The translations under genes were made by a program, and so were the position numbers. The notes under the pieces were generated by a model. It was not told the DNA's origin, made no database searches, and saw only the letters and a list, made by a program, of their open reading frames with translations. Below are positions 58,828 through 64,000 of a DNA stretch of 64,000 nucleotides, piece after piece. Origin of the DNA: Nodosilinea sp. P-1105. GTDB taxonomy: Bacteria > Cyanobacteriota > Cyanobacteriia > Phormidesmidales > Phormidesmidaceae. The stretch's first letter is position 1. The number at the start of each line of letters is the position of its first letter. The stretch lies in the NCBI RefSeq assembly GCF_012911975.1, contig NZ_SMDQ01000005.1:1-64000 (forward strand). The letters run 5' to 3'.

Positions 58828-60240
58828 ATGACGGATTATGTGCCGCTCTTACCACAAACGCCACGGCTTGATGCTGAAACAGCGTTGCTATTTTTAGCCT
58901 CACTGTTGCGTGATTCCAGCCTGAATACCCTTCAGGAGCTCGTGTTTCAACAGGCCTGGGAACGCAGAACCTATCAGCAGATAGCCCATGAATTTAAATA
59001 TAACGACGACTACATTCGCGATGTGGGACATCGTCTGTGGCGTCAGCTGTCTAAGGCTTTGGGGGAGAAAATTACCAAAAAAAATGTGAGAGCTGTGGTA
59101 CAACGGCGATGGCAACAGCGGCAAGCCCTAGGTCAAGTTTCCATGGAGCACCGCTATCCGCTCTGCAATTTCTGCCAGGATTGGCACCAACTTGGGGAGA
59201 CTAGCCGGGTCTATGGACGCACTCGGGAACTCGCACAGCTTCGGCAGTGGATCTTAGGGGATAGTTCAAAGTCTGGCCCAGAGCGCGATCGCCGCCAACT
59301 GATTAATATTTTAGGATTAGCGGGGAGCGGTAAAACAACCCTGGCGATCGCCCTAGTGAAGGCGCTGCACCATGACTTTGAACATGTGGTTTGGTGCAGT
59401 TTAGAGCATGCCCCGCCCTTACCAGATCTACTAAGGGAACTACTGGGTAGGACATCATCTCCCCCTGGTTTACCCCCTGAAGGGGCTGATACAGAGTTGT
59501 TGATACGTCAGCTCTTAAACACGATGGAGCAGCACCGCTGTTTGATTGTCTTGGATGGTTTTGAAACTGTGCTAAGGCCAGGCAAGATTCCCTCCCGGCG
59601 TCAGGACAACTATCGTCTAGGCTACGGTGGCTATGGCGATTTGCTGGCCCACATTGCCCGATTTTCCCACCGCAGCTGTTGTTTACTCACCAGCCGTGAG
59701 TCACCCCTGACCGCAACCCAAATGACGGCTCTGTCGACGCGGGTCCTGAGCTTGAGGGGGCTGGAGCAAGATCAGGCCCAACCGTTAATGCAATCGATGG
59801 GATCGTTGAGTGGGTCCACAGAAGCCTGGCAACAACTGATTCATTACTATGGGGGCAATCCCCTCTGGCTCAAACTGGTGGCTGTCACCATTCAGCAGAT
59901 GTTTGGGGGAAATTTGAGTCAGTTTTGGCACCAGGACATTCGCCTGTTTGGCGATGGATGGGACCTGCTAGACCAGCAATGTCGTCGTTTAACACCGCTG
60001 GATTTGGAAGTACTGGTTTGGTTAGCCCTTGCTGGCGAACCCTTAGAGATTAAGGATCTGACAGCTTGCCTATGCCCTCAGCACCGCCAACGGCGCGTGT
60101 TAGAAGCCCTATCTCGTCTGTGGAATCATGCCCTGATTGAGCGCCAACAGGTTCATCAACCAAAGGGTGTAACGACCCTAGGCTTTACGCTCCAGCCTGT
60201 GCTTAAGGACTACATTAACCAATGGTGGGTAAGCGGCTGA
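58828..60240 (+). CDS. NB-ARC (STAND) ATPase with N-terminal vMAP-type helix-turn-helix domain
   Basis: The 470-residue protein has an N-terminal winged-helix-like domain (residues 15-100, FQQAWERRTYQQIAHEF, then YIRDVGHRLWRQLSKALG), as in proteins named vWA-MoxR-associated. The NB-ARC core follows: VYGRTRELAQLRQWI, Walker A GLAGSGKTTLAIAL (Lys169), Walker B CLIVLDGFETV, the CCLLTSRE sensor, GGNPLWLKLVA, and a winged-helix part to the end (LDLEVLVWLALAGEPLE). Most relatives carry WD40 or TPR sensors at the C terminus; none is present. STAND ATPases act in signalling and in phage defence. It is divergent from the SGNH protein. Confidence 0.8.
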   Translation: MTDYVPLLPQTPRLDAETALLFLASLLRDSSLNTLQELVFQQAWERRTYQQIAHEFKYNDDYIRDVGHRLWRQLSKALGEKITKKNVRAVVQRRWQQRQALGQVSMEHRYPLCNFCQDWHQLGETSRVYGRTRELAQLRQWILGDSSKSGPERDRRQLINILGLAGSGKTTLAIALVKALHHDFEHVVWCSLEHAPPLPDLLRELLGRTSSPPGLPPEGADTELLIRQLLNTMEQHRCLIVLDGFETVLRPGKIPSRRQDNYRLGYGGYGDLLAHIARFSHRSCCLLTSRESPLTATQMTALSTRVLSLRGLEQDQAQPLMQSMGSLSGSTEAWQQLIHYYGGNPLWLKLVAVTIQQMFGGNLSQFWHQDIRLFGDGWDLLDQQCRRLTPLDLEVLVWLALAGEPLEIKDLTACLCPQHRQRRVLEALSRLWNHALIERQQVHQPKGVTTLGFTLQPVLKDYINQWWVSG

Positions 60241-60429
60241 ATACAGTCTGGCATGTCGTTCTGGGGTTTGTTCACCACATGGAATACTCCTTGGCTGCCC
60301 AATCTGTGATGCTTTTATTGGAGCCGCTATAGCGAGGATAGCGAAGTTTCATGGCTAAAGCAGTGATAATAGAGGCGTTGGCGCGTGAGCGAAAGCTGGC
60401 GGAACTAACGGCTGCTACTAGAGAAACCT

Positions 60430-60739
60430 ATGAAGCCGCTTGAGGGGGCGATCGCCCTGGTCACTGGAGCTACCCGAGGCTTGGGCAAAGGCATCGCTAT
60501 CGGCCTGGGAGAAGCTGGAGCCACGGTCTATATCACTGGGCGCACGCTCACATCCTCCCCTGAGTCCACCGGATCTGCTGGTGAATAATGCCTATGCTGG
60601 CGTGCCAGCCCTCAGAGCCGCCTACGGCAAACCTTTCTGGGAGTCAGAGCCTGGGTTCTGGGATGCCTGCAATGATGTGGGCCTGCACAGTCACTATGTG
60701 GCCAGCATCTATACCGCAGCTTCTAACCCTGGCAGGTAA
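60430..60739 (+). pseudogene. short-chain dehydrogenase/reductase (SDR) remnant
   Basis: From the ATG at 60430 the frame reads MKPLEGAIALVTGATRGLGK, an SDR nucleotide-binding motif TGxxxGxG, then stops at 60588. A second frame continues with DLLVNNAYAGVPALRAAYGK and GLHSHYVASIYTAA, the NNAG-type and catalytic-helix regions, before losing homology about 60720. About 45 residues between the parts and the C-terminal half are missing. The gene is deleted internally and truncated. Confidence 0.75.
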
Positions 60740-61030
60740 AGCGCTACCGCATCCCAAACCCGCTGCCAAGTCAATGCCACCCAGGTAGTCATGCACCAAC
60801 ACATTCCGAAAACCAGACAGCGCCCTCCAATCCACCTCCGGCGCTTGCCTTTTCAGGTCGTCCGACAATCGCTGGGTCGATTCTGCCATCGTTTGCAAAC
60901 GCCGCAAAACCGCATCCTGCACCAGAGCACTTCCCATAAACGCAGCCTTGCCATTGCGTGTATAGTCCTGAATTAGCGTCACACAATCCAAAATATGCTC
61001 CAGATAAATCCGGTTATCATGGACAGTCAT
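60709..61030 (-). pseudogene. hepT: HepT-like (DUF86) toxin, frameshifted near its C terminus
   Basis: The first 89 residues are HepT: DNRIYLEHILDCVTLIQDY, VLRRLQTMAESTQRLS, and RNVLVHDYLGGID, the RX4HXY RNase motif. In the current frame the tail then reads AAGLGCGSALP and runs on to 60644. Removing one base near 60764 gives LARVWDAVALYLPGLEAAV and a stop at 60709, the expected HepT ending. The toxin motif survives, so activity is not excluded. It lies 7 bases after mntA. Confidence 0.75.
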
Positions 61031-61037
61031 AGGGGCA

Positions 61038-61319
61038 TTAGTCCGCCAATACCTGTCCCCGAATTAGCGGACTAATGCCCCGTTCCGTTAGTACATCCAC
61101 CCTTTGCCCCAACAGATCCTGCAAGTCCATCAGCAATCCCCCTGGGAACCAGGGCGTCACCTTTTCTGGGTCATAATCAACCAAAAAATCAATGTCGCTC
61201 TCGCGAGTATCTTCCCCCCGCACGACTGAGCCAAACACCCGCACATTAAACGCCCCATGTTTGGCGGCAACTTCCAAAACCTGTTCCCGCTTGTCTTGCA
61301 AGGTTTCTAACAACGTCAT
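61038..61319 (-). CDS. mntA: MntA-like nucleotidyltransferase antitoxin
   Basis: The 93-residue protein has the minimal nucleotidyltransferase motif GSX10DXD in VRVFGSVVRGEDTRESDIDF, followed by LVDYDPEKVTPWFPGGLLMDL and the third acidic position in RVDVLTE. In this family MntA transfers AMP to the Tyr of the HepT RX4HXY motif and so neutralises it. It precedes hepT in the usual order. Its ATG shares a base with the stop (TGATG) of a broken type I methylase gene, showing that it was coupled to a restriction operon. Confidence 0.85.
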   Translation of the reverse strand: MTLLETLQDKREQVLEVAAKHGAFNVRVFGSVVRGEDTRESDIDFLVDYDPEKVTPWFPGGLLMDLQDLLGQRVDVLTERGISPLIRGQVLAD

Positions 61320-61563
61320 CAGATCACCCCCTCCAGGTCAAAACCCACCTTGGCTAATTGGATCTTAATCTCTCTAGCGCTGCGGCTTCCTTCATCTGCG
61401 CCGCCAGTTTCGCCGTCAACGCCGTCATCTTGTCCTCAAACGGTACCCCGTCATCCTCTGACTCATCTATCAATTGCCCAATCGTTGGCTGCTTCGCCTA
61501 GGCCTTCAGCGCTGACCACCGCGCCGCCTCTGGCACAAAGAACACATTCTTCGCCTTGGGCAT
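61319..61563 (-). pseudogene. hsdM: type I restriction-modification methylase (HsdM) C-terminal remnant
   Basis: On the minus strand the fragment reads MPKAKNVFFVPEAARWSALK, stop, then ALAKQPTIGQLIDESEDDGV, KMTALTAKLAAQMKEAAAL and, after a further frame change, IKIQLAKVGFDLEGVI with a stop at 61319-61321. These match, in order, parts of the HsdM C terminus (VPEEARW, AKQPxIGxLID and the final helix). A stop, an internal deletion and a frameshift make it non-functional. Confidence 0.7.
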
Positions 61564-61825
61564 ACCAGTTCATACTTACGTCAGAGATTCCTAAGCGTAT
61601 GTCCGGCGAGCGCTAGTTTGCAACAGCCATGAAGCCAGAATGAAATTAAACTCAGTATTACGCGATCGCAATTACGCGATCGCACCCCCACTCAGCCTCA
61701 GCCACCCAGCCTCAACTCATACACCCACCGCCACTTCACAACAGGGGCCGCTCCAGCAGCTTATCGGTAAAGCGTAGGATGGCAAAGGGCTTATCCCCCA
61801 ACTGCTTTTTTACGGATAGATGTCT
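61564..61825. other. decayed intergenic stretch
   Basis: No intact gene. Two 14-base copies of ATTACGCGATCGCA lie near 61655-61682. On the minus strand 61735-61810 encodes VKKQLGDKPFAILRFTDKLL, stop shortly after, which looks like a protein end whose family I cannot name. Confidence 0.4.
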
Positions 61826-62008
61826 CTAGCGTTTTGCCGGGAGAAAGGTGTCAGGTTCTGGGGAGAAGTTCACGTCTTCGTAGATATCCGCGATCGCGCA
61901 TTGAAAATTGAGGCTAGGAAACTCCACTGTGATTGGCTCGGAGTCAGCTTCAGGAAAATACGGGGTGAGTTCCCATTTGCCAGCGGCATTAATACGATAA
62001 ATTTCCAC
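61826..62008 (-). pseudogene. possible Uma2-type nuclease C-terminal fragment
   Basis: The 60 residues MEIYRINAAGKWELTPYFPE, then FPSLNFQCAIADIYEDVNF, look like the end of a Uma2-family protein; the first residue is really a GTG inside a frame that opens about 18 codons upstream after a TGA. The nuclease core is absent. Confidence 0.45.
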
Positions 62009-62117
62009 CCCCTGGCTGACTCCATTGACATGGATGATTCTGATTCAGAAGCGTTTTCTCAAACCCTGGCAGAATGACAGGTAGGTGCCACAATTTTGGA
62101 ACCAGACAGAGAAACCC

Positions 62118-62162
62118 ATGGGAAAGCTTGAGGCAAAGATCGCCGTGGTGACAGGAGCCACT
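62118..62162 (+). pseudogene. second SDR 5' fragment
   Basis: MGKLEAKIAVVTGAT is a typical SDR start, broken off after 15 codons where the end of the ABC permease gene begins. It resembles but is not identical to the SDR start at 60430. Confidence 0.5.
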
Positions 62163-62166
62163 CAAC

Positions 62167-63135
62167 TTAGCGATCGCCCTTCACGTAGGGAATCCCTAGG
62201 GCAGTTGGCGTTTTGTCCCGTAGGCGACAGCTGGCCAGCACTATCAACGTCAGTCCGTAGGGCAGCATCAAAAAAAACTCATAGGGAATATCCTCCGAGC
62301 CCAGGGCTTGCAGGCGAAATTGCAGCGCATCGGCAACCCCAAACAGCAAGGCTCCAGCCAGGGCAAGGGAGGGATGCCAGCGGGAAAAGTAGACCAGGGC
62401 AATGGCGATCCACCCTCGCCCGGCGGTGATTCCCTCGATAAAAAGATTCAGCTGCACGACGGTCAGCACAGCCCCCCCCAAGCCCGCCAGTCCTGAGCCC
62501 ACCAGGGTACAGAGATAGCGAATGCGGGTCACATCCATACCCGAGCTTTCCACTGCCGCAGGATGTTCCCCGGTGGCCCGCATCAGCAGCCCCCAATTCG
62601 ATCGATATAGCAGCCAGCCGCAGAGAATCACCAGCAGCCCGCTCAGGTAAACCACAGGATTGTGGTTAAACAGCACCCTGCCCACAAAGGGGAGGTCGGC
62701 TAAGCCAGGAATTGGCCAGGAGGAAATGCCGCTGACCCGAGCCTGGGTGAGAGCTGGAAAGGCTCTGTAAAAATAGGTGGACAGGCTTTGGCCCAGGAGC
62801 ACCAGGGTAATACCAGCCACCACCTGATCCGTTCGGCAGGTAATGGCCAATACCGCCATCAGCAATCCCATCACCATGCCAGCTCCGGCCCCGGCGGCCA
62901 GTCCTACCCAGGCCGCCAGGGTGGGGTCAAGATTGGCGGTTTCCAGGGTAACGGTGGTGGCAAATCCAGCCAGGGCACCCATCAGCATCACCCCCTCTAG
63001 CCCTAGGTTCATCACCCCAGACAGTTGGGTGATAATTTCCCCCAGCACCGCTAGCAGCACAGGCACCGCCAGACGGATACCAGCGGTGAGGATAGCGATT
63101 AGGAAGGGCAGGGTGAGGATTTGGTGCCAGGGCAT
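62167..63135 (-). CDS. ABC transporter permease, BmpC/NupQ type (nucleoside or simple-sugar uptake)
   Basis: The 322-residue integral membrane protein has eight to ten helices and typical family segments: LLAVLGEIITQLSGVMNLGLEG near residue 30, TGEHPAAVESSGMDVTRIRY and GITAGRGWIAIALVYFSRW. Paired with the permease at 63303 it would form the channel of a Bmp/PnrA-type nucleoside importer. The chosen ATG at 63135 gives MPWHQILTLPFLIAIL; upstream in-frame sequence is repeat-derived (G-rich tract) and is excluded. No ribosome site is visible because the repeat lies directly upstream. Confidence 0.85.
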   Translation of the reverse strand: MPWHQILTLPFLIAILTAGIRLAVPVLLAVLGEIITQLSGVMNLGLEGVMLMGALAGFATTVTLETANLDPTLAAWVGLAAGAGAGMVMGLLMAVLAITCRTDQVVAGITLVLLGQSLSTYFYRAFPALTQARVSGISSWPIPGLADLPFVGRVLFNHNPVVYLSGLLVILCGWLLYRSNWGLLMRATGEHPAAVESSGMDVTRIRYLCTLVGSGLAGLGGAVLTVVQLNLFIEGITAGRGWIAIALVYFSRWHPSLALAGALLFGVADALQFRLQALGSEDIPYEFFLMLPYGLTLIVLASCRLRDKTPTALGIPYVKGDR

Positions 63136-63200
63136 GGGGAGTGGTGGGGGGATGGGGGGATGGGGGGGTGGGGGGAGTTTTGGATTTTGGATTTTGGATT
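63136..63200. repeat. G-rich GGGGGATG tract and TTTTGGA tract
   Basis: GGGGGATG-type units from 63136 to 63177 are followed by TTTTGGA units to 63200. It is the same composite order as at 31044-31140, placed directly upstream of a permease start codon. Confidence 0.85.
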
Positions 63201-63274
63201 CGTAGGGTGCATTAGCGGTTTGGGTCTGGGTATTGGCGGTCAACCTGGGGCCGCAATGCACCGGTCGGGTAAGG
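63201..63274. repeat. 74-bp GTAGGGTGCATT dispersed repeat, copy 2
   Basis: It has CGTAGGGTGCATTAGC at one end and CCGCAATGCACCGGTCGGG at the other, about 90 percent identical to 31174-31247. It separates the two permease genes. Confidence 0.85.
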
Positions 63275-63302
63275 GGAATGGGAACATGGGCGAGAACGGG
63301 AA

Positions 63303-64000
63303 TTAGCGTTTGGCGATCGCGTTGCCAGCCAGGACCCCTAGGACGAGCAGAGCTTGCAGGACGCCAGCGACGGCGACGGGGACTTGCAGGGTGACATTCA
63401 GGGCTTGGGCGCCGACGACTAGGGCGGAAAAGAGGACGGCGGCAATCAGGGTGCCGATCGGGCTGAGCTGCCCTAGCAGGGCAACCAAAATGCCGGTGAA
63501 GCCATAGCCATCGGAAATATTAGGGCGCAGGCGGAGGTAGGTGTAGCTAATTTCGATCATCCCCGCTAGACCGGCAAGGGAACCGCTAATGAGCAGGGCG
63601 ATCAGCCTGTGGCGGTGGGGCCAAATGCCAACGCTGCGGGCGACGGTGGGGCCGTTGCCAACGGCCCGGAGGCGAAACCCCAACGGCGTGCGCCATAGCA
63701 GTAAATAGGTCAAAGGAACCAGCAGCAGGGCCAGCAGAACCCCAATGTGCAGGCGGGTGCCGAATAGGCGAGGCAGTTGGGCGGTGGCGGCAAAGCGGGC
63801 GGTTTCGGGCAAAAAGCCGTTGGGGTCCCGCAGGGGAACTCGGGCCACATACTGCACCAGCAAAATGCCGATGTAGTTGAGCATCAAGGTGCCAATAATC
63901 AAGTTGACTCCCCGCTTGAGTTGCAGCAGGCCAGCGATCAGACTCCACAGTAACCCGCCCCCTAATCCGGCCAGCACCATAGCGAGCATCATGATCGGGG
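63303..64000 (-). CDS. ABC transporter permease, BmpB/NupP type, N terminus outside window
   Basis: The frame remains open to the window edge; about 232 residues are visible of an expected 340-360. Landmarks are LIIGTLMLNYIGILLVQYV, RLRAVGNGPTVARSVGI, the EAA-like loop before LIALLISGSLAGLAGMIEI, and GYGFTGILVALLGQLSPIGT. It is the partner of the permease gene at 62167, which normally follows almost directly; here 167 bases of repeats intervene. The ATPase and binding protein of the system would lie beyond the window. Confidence 0.85.
   Translation of the reverse strand, partial: PIMMLAMVLAGLGGGLLWSLIAGLLQLKRGVNLIIGTLMLNYIGILLVQYVARVPLRDPNGFLPETARFAATAQLPRLFGTRLHIGVLLALLLVPLTYLLLWRTPLGFRLRAVGNGPTVARSVGIWPHRHRLIALLISGSLAGLAGMIEISYTYLRLRPNISDGYGFTGILVALLGQLSPIGTLIAAVLFSALVVGAQALNVTLQVPVAVAGVLQALLVLGVLAGNAIAKR

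Noticed and set aside
61820-62077. 85-codon plus-strand frame
   Set aside because: It is the complement of the Uma2-like fragment, whose minus-strand reading has recognisable family sequence.
63136-63261. N-terminal extension of the NupQ-type permease from 63261
   Set aside because: The extra residues (KLPPPPHPPIPPP type) are encoded by repeats, and the membrane protein proper begins at MPWHQILTLP.
1-64000. tRNA, rRNA, tmRNA and RNase P RNA genes
   Set aside because: Intergenic regions were read on both strands; no T-loop GGTTCRAATCC pattern or other RNA hallmark was recognised. A covariance-model search would be decisive.

Overview
The window is chromosomal DNA of a cyanobacterium. Three things show this. 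The largest RNA polymerase subunit is split into rpoC1 and rpoC2. Genes typical of the phylum are present: crtL lycopene cyclase, a PAP/fibrillin protein, a DUF1816 protein, a ComFB protein and a KaiB-like protein behind pilT. The octamer GCGATCGC (the HIP1 palindrome) recurs throughout. Many Uma2 nucleases, dispersed hairpin repeats and low-complexity spacers fit a free-living, probably filamentous species of the Leptolyngbya type; that placement is an inference.

Layout. Positions 1-4600 hold an IS1 transposase tail, a Uma2 nuclease, a membrane protein with two TIR-like domains, and a FutA-like iron-binding lipoprotein with a Fur-box-like palindrome upstream. From 4700 to 17100 come a PHP phosphoesterase, a 1226-residue membrane hydrolase, a FecR-domain protein, two peptidases (M20 and M17), argH and a glycosyltransferase with TPR repeats. 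From 17100 to 25600, mostly on the minus strand, lie comFB, clpB, ilvA, a fibrillin, another Uma2 and an SMP-30 lactonase. From 25800 to 31000 lie crtL, pilT with a KaiB-fold partner, a YdcZ transporter and a fused methylglyoxal-synthase-like/lipid kinase protein.

An intact-looking IS630 element (31333-32584, with terminal inverted repeats and TA flanks) sits inside a dispersed repeat. The core block follows: hisD on the minus strand, then rpsT-tatD-rpoB-rpoC1-rpoC2 (34392-45272). From 45280 to 53530 the minus strand carries an EamA exporter and a same-direction run carA, STAS protein, mini-RNase III, rlmB and DUF1816; the plus strand carries a Pro-rich lipoprotein and an alpha/beta hydrolase. 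The STAS gene seems to start on an ATC codon. From 53800 to 55700 come a retropepsin-like lipoprotein and another hydrolase.

The accessory part is 55800-64000. A collagen-like/IPT/SGNH-hydrolase protein is transcribed divergently from an NB-ARC (STAND) ATPase, with a 26-bp palindrome between them; this pair is the best candidate for an uncharacterised system. Next is a decayed stretch: two SDR fragments, a frameshifted HepT toxin with its MntA antitoxin fused to the tail of a broken type I methylase gene, and a Uma2 fragment. The window ends in two BmpC/NupQ-type ABC permease genes separated by a repeat block; the last runs off the edge. I saw no tRNA, rRNA or CRISPR array.
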